A DNA stretch of 6,266 bases from REEB85 sp018971455 (GTDB taxonomy: Bacteria > Pseudomonadota > Alphaproteobacteria > Acetobacterales > Acetobacteraceae), in contig JAGWNT010000138.1 in the NCBI GenBank assembly GCA_028871195.1, forward strand, positions 1 to 6,266. Direction: 5' to 3'. Position 1 is the stretch's first letter, and every line of letters begins with the position of its first letter. The position numbers and the translations under genes were made by a program. The notes under the pieces were generated by a model. The model was not told the origin of the DNA. It saw only the letters and a list, made by a program, of their open reading frames with translations, and searched no databases. Below, one piece after another: positions 1 to 5,746 of this stretch.

Positions 1-1
1 C

Positions 2-313
2 AACGCGCTCTCCTTCTCGCCGCCCGGCGGGCGCATCGCGCTGCGCGCCCGCGAGGTCGCGGGCATGGTCGAGATCAGCGTCGAGGATGAGGGGCCGGGC
101 ATTCCCGACGCCAAGCTCGAGCACATCTTCGAACGCTTCTATTCCGAACGCCCCCAGGGCGAGGATTTCGGCCGCCATTCCGGTCTCGGCCTGTCCATCA
201 GCCGGCAGATCGTCGAAGCGCTGAAAGGCCGCATCGGCGCCGAGAACCGGCGCGACGCCGCCGGCCGCGTGATCGGCGCCCGCTTCGTGGTGAGCCTTCC
301 GAAGGCGGGCTGA
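2..313 (+). CDS. chvG: ChvG-type sensor histidine kinase, C-terminal part (5' end outside window)
   Basis: This is the last 103 residues of a membrane sensor kinase that would phosphorylate a ChvI-type response regulator. The reading frame is open from base 2. The whole visible part is the HATPase_c domain. It opens with the N-box residue N1 in NALSFSP. Next come the G1 box DEGPGIP (29-35), the F box FERFY (43-47) and the G2 box with SGLGLS (60-65), all ATP-binding elements. The F-to-G2 segment with GEDFG before the SGLGLSIS motif and the QIVEA that follows closely resembles ChvG/ExoS of rhizobia and relatives, which sense acid and envelope conditions. The sensor domain, transmembrane segments and phospho-accepting His lie outside the window, so the ChvG assignment rests on the catalytic domain alone. 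Another EnvZ-like kinase is a less likely alternative. The TGA stop overlaps an ATG (TGATG at 311-315), which suggests translational coupling to the next reading frame. Confidence 0.75.
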   Translation, partial: NALSFSPPGGRIALRAREVAGMVEISVEDEGPGIPDAKLEHIFERFYSERPQGEDFGRHSGLGLSISRQIVEALKGRIGAENRRDAAGRVIGARFVVSLPKAG

Positions 314-426
314 TGACGCGCCGCCCGTCGCAGGCCCCGCCCGCCAACCGCTCCCCGCCCGCCGCACGCCCACCTTGCGGCGTGGCGCCGGCGGCGATCA
401 CAATGCCCGCCCCGAGCCCGCGATGA
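313..426 (+). CDS. Possible 37-codon proline-rich small ORF overlapping the chvG stop
   Basis: A short ORF starts at the ATG inside the TGATG overlap with the chvG stop and ends at TGA 424-426. A plausible Shine-Dalgarno, GAAGG at 301-305, lies 7 nt upstream. The predicted peptide has 11 prolines in 37 residues, including three Pro-Pro pairs (residues 9-10, 15-16, 20-21), and one Cys. I recognise no family. It could be a real small protein, a leader that keeps ribosomes moving towards the next gene, or the decayed start of a former downstream gene. In a GC-rich genome a Pro/Ala/Arg-rich ORF of this size also arises easily by chance, so confidence is low. The support is the start position and SD, not the protein sequence. 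Confidence 0.25.
   Translation: MTRRPSQAPPANRSPPAARPPCGVAPAAITMPAPSPR
365..384 (+). terminator. Weak hairpin downstream of chvG
   Basis: CACGCC at 365-370 is perfectly complementary to GGCGTG at 379-384, with an 8-nt loop. There is no T-run after it. It could weakly attenuate transcription leaving chvG, or be chance in GC-rich DNA. Confidence 0.2.
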
Positions 427-427
427 C

Positions 428-464
428 AGGAACCGCCATGACCGCGAGGACGTGCCCATGACCG
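428..464 (+). promoter_or_regulatory. Duplicated ribosome-binding/start region with 7-codon upstream ORF
   Basis: Two imperfect copies of the same initiation signal stand in tandem, about 20 nt apart. Copy 1 is AGGA then ATGACCG (ATG at 438). Copy 2 is AGGA then ATGACCG (ATG at 458). Both have an AGGA-type Shine-Dalgarno 6-7 nt before the ATG, and they share the 9-mer CCATGACCG. Because 20 is not a multiple of 3, the first ATG opens a 7-codon ORF (438-461) whose TGA overlaps the second ATG as ATGA. The second ATG is the start of the SirB1-like protein. This is a direct reading of the sequence; the regulatory meaning is inference. Confidence 0.5.
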
Positions 465-1285
465 ATCCGCGCCCGGCGCTGGAGGCCATCGGCCAGCTGC
501 CGGACAACGAGATCGACATCGCCGACGCCGCCCTCCAGCTCGCGCGCGTCGATGCGCCGGAGGCGGACTGGCAGGCCGCGCGCGGCGAGCTCTCCGCCCT
601 GGCGCGCGACGCGGTGATGCTCGCCCGCCGCGTGCCGGCCGACGACCTGACCGCCCAGGCCACCGCCCTCGGCGGGCTGATCGCCACGCGCCACGGCTAT
701 CGCGGCGACAGCGAGACCTATGACGACCCGGCCAACGCCAACCTCATCCGCGTCATCGAGCGTCGTCAGGGCCTGCCGGTGGCCCTCGGCATCCTGTGGC
801 TGCACGCCGCCCGCGCCGCCGGATGGACGGCGCACGGCATCGACTTCCCCGGCCATTTCCTGGTCGCCCTGTGCGGCCGCGGCGCACAGGCGGCGATCGA
901 CGTCTTCGCCGGCGGCGTGGCGCTCGACGCGCGCGAGCTGCGCGTGCTGATCAAGCGCGTCGAGGGCGAGCGGGCCGAGCTGCGCCCGGACCTGCTGCGC
1001 CCGATGAGCGCGCGCGCCGTGCTGCTGCGGCTGCAGAACAACATCAAGCTGCGCCGCCTGCATGCCGGCCGCCTCGAATCGGCCCTGGCCTGCGCGGAGG
1101 ACATGCTGCGCATCGCTCCGGCCGAGCCGCTGCTGTGGCGCGAGACGGCGCTGATGCACCAGCGGCTCGACCAGGTCAGCGCGGCCCTGCGCTGCTGGGA
1201 GCGCTTCCTGGCGCTGGTGCCCCAGGGCGACGCCGCCGAGCGCGCGCGCACGGCGATGGCCGAGTTGCGTTCACGCCTCAACTAG
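458..1285 (+). CDS. SirB1-family transglutaminase-like protein with C-terminal TPR
   Basis: A 275-residue cytoplasmic protein with no signal peptide or membrane segment. Residues about 35-160 form the transglutaminase-like core of the SirB1 family: DPANANLI (90-97), RRQGLPVALGI (102-112), PGHFLV (131-136, with candidate catalytic His133) and ID at 147-148 (candidate Asp148). Residues about 186-275 form two to three TPR-like helical hairpins, the usual SirB1 architecture. No Cys stands where a transglutaminase nucleophile would be; that position falls in the QGLPVALG stretch, so protease or transferase activity is doubtful. The molecular function of the family is not established. I chose ATG 458 because GAGGA (446-450) lies 7 nt upstream; the in-frame GTG at 452 would sit 1 nt from that site. 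The start overlaps the stop of a 7-codon ORF (ATGA), and the gap to chvG is filled by small ORFs, so co-expression with chvG is possible. Confidence 0.85.
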   Translation: MTDPRPALEAIGQLPDNEIDIADAALQLARVDAPEADWQAARGELSALARDAVMLARRVPADDLTAQATALGGLIATRHGYRGDSETYDDPANANLIRVIERRQGLPVALGILWLHAARAAGWTAHGIDFPGHFLVALCGRGAQAAIDVFAGGVALDARELRVLIKRVEGERAELRPDLLRPMSARAVLLRLQNNIKLRRLHAGRLESALACAEDMLRIAPAEPLLWRETALMHQRLDQVSAALRCWERFLALVPQGDAAERARTAMAELRSRLN

Positions 1286-1326
1286 TGGATAGACTCCGCC
1301 GCATCGGGCCGCCCGAGTCCATCCGC
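1285..1326 (+). terminator. Inverted repeat directly after the SirB1-like stop codon
   Basis: GGATAGACTC at 1287-1296 pairs with GAGTCCATCC at 1315-1324, with one mismatch; a T-G and a G-C pair extend it to 1285 and 1326. The loop is 18 nt and can form a small inner CCG/CGG stem. It begins at the last base of the stop codon, as an intrinsic terminator would, but no T-run follows. The single A-C mismatch on the plus-strand RNA would be a G-U pair in a minus-strand transcript. It could be a terminator, an mRNA 3'-end stabiliser, or a protein-binding site ahead of gshB. Confidence 0.4.
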
Positions 1327-1437
1327 GGGCGTTGATCTGTGGGCTGATTCCCCGATGCGTGGAACCCGGGCGTCAGGATCCGGCCACCCGGCGATGGCTC
1401 CGCCACCCAGCAACGGCCCCAAGCAGCGGAGAATGCC

Positions 1438-2433
1438 ATGTCGCGCAGCCTGAAGATCGCCGTGCAGATGGACCCGATCGAGCCCATCAACATCGACGGC
1501 GATTCGACCTTCGCGCTGATGCTGGCCGCCCAGGCGCGCGGCCATGCGCTGTGGCATTACGAGGTCGGCCACATGTCGCTGCGCGAGGGCGTGCTCAAGC
1601 AGGACGGCCCGCCGCAATCGCGCCTGTTCGCCCGCGCCCGTCCGGTCACGGTGCAGCGGGTGCGCGGCGCCCATCATCGCTTCGGCGCCGACGAGCTGCT
1701 CGATCTCGGCGCCATGGATGTCGTGCTGATGCGCCAGGACCCGCCTTTCGACATGGCCTACATCACCGCCACCCACCTGCTCGAGCACATCCACCCGCGC
1801 ACCCTCGTCGTCAACGACCCCGCGGCGGTGCGCAACGCGCCGGAGAAGCTGCTGGTGACGCACTTCCCCGACCTCATGCCGCCGACGCTGGTGACCTGGG
1901 ACATCGAGGCCATCCGCGGCTTCCGCGCCACCCACAAGGACATTGTCGTCAAGCCGCTGTTCGGCAATGGCGGCGCCGGCGTGTTCCTGATCCGCCACGA
2001 CGACCCCAATCTCAATTCGCTCCTCGAGATGCATTTCGCCCGTTCGCGCGAGCCGCTGATGATCCAGCGCTACGAGCCGGCGGTCCGCCAGGGCGACAAG
2101 CGCATCATCCTGATCGACGGCGAGCCGGCCGGCGCCATCAACCGCGTCCCCGCGGTCGGCGAGGCCCGCAGCAACATGCATGTCGGCGGCCGGCCCGAGC
2201 AGAGCCGGCTGACGGCGCGCGATCTCGAAATCTGCCGGCGCATCGGCCCGCTGCTCAAGAGGCAGGGGCTGATCTTCGTCGGCATCGACGTGATCGGCGA
2301 CTGGCTGACCGAGATCAACGTCACCTCGCCGACCGGCCTGCAGGAAATCGGCCGCTTCGACGGCACCGACCTCGCGGCGCAGATCTGGGACGTGATCGAG
2401 GCCAAATGCGCCGCAGCGTCCCGGCCCGCCTGA
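1438..2433 (+). CDS. gshB: Glutathione synthetase (ATP-grasp)
   Basis: GshB joins gamma-glutamylcysteine and glycine with ATP to make glutathione, the second step of its synthesis in the cytoplasm. The 331-residue length fits the family (E. coli about 316). The N-terminal substrate domain shows MDPIEPINIDGDSTF (11-25) and MRQDPPFDMAYI (98-109). The linker VVNDP and LRNAPEKL-type motif, here VRNAPEKL (131-138), follows. The ATP-grasp domain has VVKPLFGNGGAGV (170-182), the glycine-rich lid over ATP, then GDKRIILIDGEP (219-230), and the metal-binding end EINVTSPTG (292-300). All landmark residues look intact. The start is ATG with GGAGA (1428-1432) five bases upstream. It is preceded by 152 nt with an inverted repeat and followed by about 150 nt before the next gene, so it is probably transcribed alone. 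No gshA lies in the window. Confidence 0.97.
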   Translation: MSRSLKIAVQMDPIEPINIDGDSTFALMLAAQARGHALWHYEVGHMSLREGVLKQDGPPQSRLFARARPVTVQRVRGAHHRFGADELLDLGAMDVVLMRQDPPFDMAYITATHLLEHIHPRTLVVNDPAAVRNAPEKLLVTHFPDLMPPTLVTWDIEAIRGFRATHKDIVVKPLFGNGGAGVFLIRHDDPNLNSLLEMHFARSREPLMIQRYEPAVRQGDKRIILIDGEPAGAINRVPAVGEARSNMHVGGRPEQSRLTARDLEICRRIGPLLKRQGLIFVGIDVIGDWLTEINVTSPTGLQEIGRFDGTDLAAQIWDVIEAKCAAASRPA

Positions 2434-2445
2434 TCGCGCGCGGGC
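2424..2445 (+). terminator. GC-rich hairpin overlapping the gshB stop
   Basis: GCCCGC at 2424-2429 pairs with GCGGGC at 2440-2445 around a 10-nt loop holding the TGA stop. No T-run follows. It may act as a weak transcription end for gshB; such short GC stems are common by chance here. Confidence 0.2.
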
Positions 2446-2484
2446 AGGGCCGACGACAGGCTGGGCGAACCCGCTTCGAGGCGC

Positions 2485-2530
2485 TATAGTCTTGTCCCGA
2501 TTGGACAGGCGGCCGCTGAGTCGGTACGAT
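2485..2530 (+). promoter_or_regulatory. Candidate promoter and short palindrome upstream of the cold-shock gene
   Basis: Two promoter readings are possible. CTATAGT at 2484-2490 is a good -10 match for alphaproteobacterial sigma-70, but I see no convincing -35 at the right distance. Alternatively TTGGAC (2501-2506) and TACGAT (2525-2530) form a -35/-10 pair with an 18-nt spacer. Between them lies the palindrome CTTGTCC (2491-2497), loop CGATT, GGACAGG (2503-2509): a 7-bp stem with one G-T pair. In the first reading it would form a hairpin at the very 5' end of the mRNA. In the second it overlaps the -35 like an operator. Confidence 0.35.
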
Positions 2531-2565
2531 CCATCGCCGTTGCCGTCCGCGTTCTGCCCGTTCCC

Positions 2566-2590
2566 AAGGATGTTGTTTTTCCGACCATGA
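2566..2590 (+). promoter_or_regulatory. Unusual leader: distant SD, T-rich tract and 6-codon ORF before the cold-shock start
   Basis: The only purine-rich SD-like site, AAGGA (2566-2570), is 16 nt from the ATG at 2587, too far for ordinary initiation. The gap holds a T-rich run (2573-2580) that stands out in this GC-rich DNA. An ATG at 2570 opens a 6-codon ORF ending in TGA at 2588-2590, which overlaps the real start as ATGA. The gene may therefore start by coupling, by a U-rich S1-type standby contact, or by an RNA fold that brings AAGGA closer; this is inference. Confidence 0.4.
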
Positions 2591-3213
2591 ACAAGAATCA
2601 CCGCAGCCGTCAAAGCCGTGGCCGCAGCTATGATGACGATTTCGCCTTCGACCGCGCGCCGCCGAGCGACATGCCCAGCTTCTCCCGCCCCTCCGCCATG
2701 CCGGCCGGGTTCGGCCCGGAGCTCGGCGCCACCGTGAAGTGGTTCAACGCCGAAAAGGGCTTCGGCTTCGTCGAGTTGAACGACGGCTCGGGCGATGTGT
2801 TCCTGCACATCAACGCGCTGAGCAGCTCCGGGCACAGCACGGTCAGCCCCGGCGCCACGCTGCGCGTGCGCGTCGGCCAGGGCCAGAAGGGCCGCCAGGT
2901 CTCCGAGGTCCTCTCCGTCGATGAGAGCACGGCGGCCGCCCAGCCGGCGCGCGGCTCGTTTGGCGGCGGCGCCGGTCCGCGGCGCGGGCCCGACCTGTCG
3001 ACCGCCGTCGAGAAGCAGGGCACCGTCAAGATGTACAACGCCACCAAGGGGTTCGGCTTCATCGCCCTGCCCGAAGGCGGCAAGGACGTCTTCGTGCACG
3101 CCTCCGCCCTGCAGCGCAGCGGCCTGTCGCAGCTCTCCGAAGGGCAGAGCGTGACGGTCGGCGTGGTGCAGGGCGCCAAGGGTCCCGAGGCGGCGACCGT
3201 TCGCCTCGCCTGA
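2587..3213 (+). CDS. Double cold-shock-domain protein
   Basis: A 208-residue protein with two OB-fold cold-shock domains, likely binding single-stranded RNA or DNA as an RNA chaperone in the cytoplasm. Residues 1-45 are a basic, then Asp/Ser/Pro-rich, low-complexity tail. Domain 1 (about 47-113) has KWFN (51-54), RNP1 KGFGFVEL (57-64) and RNP2 VFLHI (71-75). A Gly/Pro/Ala-rich linker (about 114-141) follows. Domain 2 (about 143-207) has KMYN (148-151), RNP1 KGFGFIAL (154-161) and RNP2 VFVHA (168-172). Domain 2 therefore lacks the Trp of the usual KWFN surface, which is replaced by Met149, while the RNP aromatic residues remain. Such two-domain proteins are typical of Alphaproteobacteria and are larger than the ~70-residue CspA. 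The start is set by the ATG at 2587; translation initiation looks unusual (see the leader entry). kynU begins 10 nt after the stop. Confidence 0.93.
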   Translation: MNKNHRSRQSRGRSYDDDFAFDRAPPSDMPSFSRPSAMPAGFGPELGATVKWFNAEKGFGFVELNDGSGDVFLHINALSSSGHSTVSPGATLRVRVGQGQKGRQVSEVLSVDESTAAAQPARGSFGGGAGPRRGPDLSTAVEKQGTVKMYNATKGFGFIALPEGGKDVFVHASALQRSGLSQLSEGQSVTVGVVQGAKGPEAATVRLA

Positions 3214-3223
3214 GTCCGGCCGC

Positions 3224-4465
3224 GTGCCGCAGATCACGCGCGCGTCGCTCGAGGCTCTCGACGAGCGCGATGAGCTGCGGCCGTTCCGGGCGCGCTTCAC
3301 CCTGCCCGACGGAGTCGTCTACCTCGACGGCAATTCCCTCGGCGCCCTGCCGCGCGCGACCCCGGCCCGCGTCGCGGAGGTGGTGGCGCGCGAATGGGGC
3401 GAGGGGCTCATCCGCAGCTGGAACGATGCCGGCTGGATGGCGACGCCCGCACGGATCGGCGACAAGATCGGCCGCCTGATCGGCGCGCCCGCCGGCACCG
3501 TGATGGCCGCCGATTCAACCTCGGTGAACCTCTTCAAGATGCTCGCGGCCGCGGTGGCGCTGCGCCCCGGCCGGCGGGTCATTCTCTCCGAGCGGAGCAA
3601 CTTCCCGACCGACCTCTATATCGCCGAGGGGCTCGCCGCCCTGCTCGGCCAAGGGCACGAATTGCGGCTGGTCGAGGGCCACGAGATTCCGGCGGCCATC
3701 GGGCCCGACATCGCCGTCGTCATGCTGACCCATGTCAACTACCACAGCGGCGCCATGTTCGACATGCCGGCCGTGACCGCGGCGGCGCACGCCGCGGGTG
3801 CCGTGATGCTGTGGGATCTGGCGCATTCGGCCGGCGCCGTGCCGGTCGATCTGGCCGGCTGCGATGCCGATCTGGCGGTCGGCTGCGGCTACAAATTCCT
3901 CAATGGCGGGCCGGGGGCGCCAGCCTTCCTCTACGTCGCCGAACGCCTCCAGGCCGGGCTGCGCCTGCCGCTCACCGGCTGGCTCGGCCACGCCGCGCCC
4001 TTCGCATTCGAGCCGTCCTATCGCCCGGCCATGGGCATCGCCCGGGCCACCGTGGGCACGCCGGCAATGCTCGGCATGGCCGCCCTCGAGGTCGGCGTGG
4101 ATGTCGCGCTGGCCGCCCCGATGGCGGCGGTGCGGGAAAAATCCCTGCGCCAGACGACGATCTTCGCCGAGCTGGTGGCCGAGCACTGCGCCGGCCACGG
4201 CCTGCGCCTGGCCTCGCCCGCCGATCCGGCGCGGCGCGGCAGCCAGGTCTGTTTCGCCCACCCCGACGCCTACGCCATCATGCAGGCGCTGATCGCCCGC
4301 GGCGTGATCGGCGATTTCCGCGCCCCGGACATCCTGCGCTTCGGCATCACACCGCTTTATCTCGGCTTTGCCGAGCTGTGGGACGCCGTGCAGACCTTGC
4401 GCACCGTGCTGCACGACAAGCTCTGGCAGGATCCCGCCTACCAGGTCCGCCGCCAGGTCACCTGA
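3224..4465 (+). CDS. kynU: Kynureninase (PLP-dependent)
   Basis: KynU cleaves L-kynurenine to anthranilate and L-alanine (or 3-hydroxykynurenine to 3-hydroxyanthranilate) in tryptophan catabolism; it is a cytoplasmic homodimer of the aminotransferase class V fold. The 413-residue length matches bacterial enzymes. Visible landmarks are YLDGNSLG (33-40), the PLP-phosphate segment ADSTSVN (96-102), NFPTD (126-130), WDLAHSAGA (197-205; Asp198 for the pyridine nitrogen, His201), and GCGYKFLNGGPG (220-231; Tyr223 and Schiff-base Lys224). RFGITPLYLGF (372-382) carries Arg372, the likely carboxylate-binding residue. All catalytic positions look intact. The start is a GTG with no recognisable SD, 10 nt after the cold-shock stop. 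No in-frame alternative fits, because the conserved N-terminus begins here. Neither kynA nor kynB is in the window. Co-transcription with the cold-shock gene is likely from spacing, and translational coupling is possible. Confidence 0.97.
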   Translation: MPQITRASLEALDERDELRPFRARFTLPDGVVYLDGNSLGALPRATPARVAEVVAREWGEGLIRSWNDAGWMATPARIGDKIGRLIGAPAGTVMAADSTSVNLFKMLAAAVALRPGRRVILSERSNFPTDLYIAEGLAALLGQGHELRLVEGHEIPAAIGPDIAVVMLTHVNYHSGAMFDMPAVTAAAHAAGAVMLWDLAHSAGAVPVDLAGCDADLAVGCGYKFLNGGPGAPAFLYVAERLQAGLRLPLTGWLGHAAPFAFEPSYRPAMGIARATVGTPAMLGMAALEVGVDVALAAPMAAVREKSLRQTTIFAELVAEHCAGHGLRLASPADPARRGSQVCFAHPDAYAIMQALIARGVIGDFRAPDILRFGITPLYLGFAELWDAVQTLRTVLHDKLWQDPAYQVRRQVT

Positions 4466-4471
4466 CCGCTT

Positions 4472-4493
4472 GGCCGCGCCGGCTTTTCCGGCC
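4472..4493. terminator. Hairpin in the convergent kynU/hemY gap
   Basis: The 33-nt gap between two converging genes holds GCCGG (4478-4482), loop CTTTT, CCGGC (4488-4492), with an alternative pairing of GGCCG (4472-4476) to CGGCC (4489-4493). The position suits a bidirectional terminator. Neither strand has a U-run after the stem, so the call rests on location and symmetry. Confidence 0.4.
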
Positions 4494-4498
4494 GGACG

Positions 4499-5746
4499 TC
4501 ACTCCGCCGTCAGCGCCGGGCGGAGCGGCTGGCCCCAGCGCAGCCGCCCGGGCACGTGGCAGGCCGGGCAGACCGGCGCCCAGGCGGCCTGCTCGGCGCC
4601 GCACGCATCGCATCGCCATGCGGCGTCGGGCGCCGCCGTCGCGGCAAGGCGCAGCGCCTCGCGCCCGGCCGGGGCGTCGCCCTCCAGCTCGGCGCGAAGC
4701 ATCCAAAGCCGGCGCTCGTTGAGCCCGGCGCGCGCGGCGGCGTCGGCATGGCGGCGCGCCTCCCCAGAAAGCCCGGCGGCGAGGGACAGGCGGGCCAGCA
4801 GAAAATGGCTCTCCTGGTGCTCGGGATTGCCGCCGACCAGCCGGCTGGCCTGCTGCACCCGGGCGATCGGGTCGGTGGTCGGCCGCAGCGCGAGATCAGC
4901 GAGATCGGGGTGCGGCGTCATCGTCCAGCCTTGCCGCAGCACGTCCTGGGCGCGGCCTTCGCGCCCGGCCTCGCGCAGCCGCCGCGCATAGGCCAGGGCG
5001 GCCGGGGTGAAGGCCGGATTTTCCTTCCAGGCGCGCCTGGCGAGCTTCAGCGCGGCGGCCGGGTCCCCCGCCGCCTCGGCCGCCGCCGTGGCGTAGCTGA
5101 TGCGCGGCGCATCGGGTCCGGCCAGCGCGAAGGCCTGGCTCCAATTGGCGGTGCGCACGGCGAGCAGCGTGCGCTCGGCGCGCAGCCACGCGGCCCCGGG
5201 ATGCGCCGCCTCGGCCCGCGCCGCCAGCGCGGCGGCCGCCGCCCAATCCTCGCGCGCCATGGCCTGGCGGAACAGGCCGCGAAGGCCCAGGAACGCGGCA
5301 TCGTCGCGGGCGACGAGGCGGTTGTAATGCGCCGTCGCCTCGTCCTCGCTGCCGGCGAGCCGGCCGGCCTCGGCGGCGAGCAGCAGCGTCTGCGGCGTGT
5401 CGCCGAGGAAGCGGCGGGCGCGGGCAGCCTCGTGGCGCGCATCGCCCGGATCGCCGGCCGCCAGCGCCACCAGGGCCCGCGTGACGGCGACATCGCCGCT
5501 CGCACGGCGGTGCCGCGCGCGCCAGCGCCGCCAGCCGCGCGGCAGCCCGATCACCGCCAGCAGCACGCGCAGCAGCACCAGCAGCGCCAGCAGCAAAATC
5601 GCTCCGGCCACGGCCGCCACCGGGGTGGAGCTTTCGAAAGCATAGCCGCCGATGCTGGCCGACACCGTGCCTGGCAGGGCGGCGATCCACCAGGCCACCG
5701 CCACCGCCGCCGCGGCGGCAACCACAAGGCCGATGATCCGGCGCAT
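4499..5746 (-). CDS. hemY: HemY-like inner-membrane TPR protein with C-terminal zinc-knuckle motif
   Basis: A 415-residue inner-membrane protein of the HemY family (HemY_N plus TPR), named for its place in heme loci; it is not the protoporphyrinogen oxidase also called HemY in Bacillus. Its exact role in tetrapyrrole synthesis is unsettled. Two hydrophobic segments lie at 4-24 and 43-67, followed by a strongly basic stretch (70-82, RGWRRWRARHRR), placing the rest in the cytoplasm. Residues about 88-370 are alpha-helical TPR-like repeats rich in Ala, Leu and Arg. The C-terminus has two CxxC pairs (Cys379/Cys382 and Cys393/Cys396) spaced like a rubredoxin-type zinc ribbon, recalling LapB/YciM. 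The ATG at 5746 (minus strand) is the start: it begins the first membrane segment and overlaps the upstream stop as TGATG. The frame is open 80 codons further up, but that part is the shadow of the upstream gene. Confidence 0.87.
   Translation of the reverse strand: MRRIIGLVVAAAAAVAVAWWIAALPGTVSASIGGYAFESSTPVAAVAGAILLLALLVLLRVLLAVIGLPRGWRRWRARHRRASGDVAVTRALVALAAGDPGDARHEAARARRFLGDTPQTLLLAAEAGRLAGSEDEATAHYNRLVARDDAAFLGLRGLFRQAMAREDWAAAAALAARAEAAHPGAAWLRAERTLLAVRTANWSQAFALAGPDAPRISYATAAAEAAGDPAAALKLARRAWKENPAFTPAALAYARRLREAGREGRAQDVLRQGWTMTPHPDLADLALRPTTDPIARVQQASRLVGGNPEHQESHFLLARLSLAAGLSGEARRHADAAARAGLNERRLWMLRAELEGDAPAGREALRLAATAAPDAAWRCDACGAEQAAWAPVCPACHVPGRLRWGQPLRPALTAE

Noticed and set aside
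452..457. GTG at 452 as the start of the SirB1-like protein
   Set aside because: The GAGGA site would be only 1 nt away; ATG 458 has the normal 7-nt spacing.
139..687. A 182-codon minus-strand frame across the chvG end and the following gap
   Set aside because: Arg/Ser/Ala-rich with no domain, antisense to two recognised genes; typical of GC-rich shadow frames.
1332..2489. A 385-codon plus-strand frame inside gshB
   Set aside because: An Arg/Pro-rich alternative frame over a clearly functional gshB, with no recognisable domain.
1282..3300. A 672-codon open frame on the minus strand opposite gshB and the cold-shock gene
   Set aside because: It runs in codon register with both sense genes, where GC-rich codon use removes antisense stops. 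Its product is low-complexity and matches no family, while gshB and the cold-shock gene have clear motifs on the plus strand.
3394..4722. A 442-codon plus-strand frame inside kynU
   Set aside because: It is an Arg/Ala/Gly-rich shadow of kynU, whose catalytic motifs are all in the other frame, and it runs on into the antisense of hemY.
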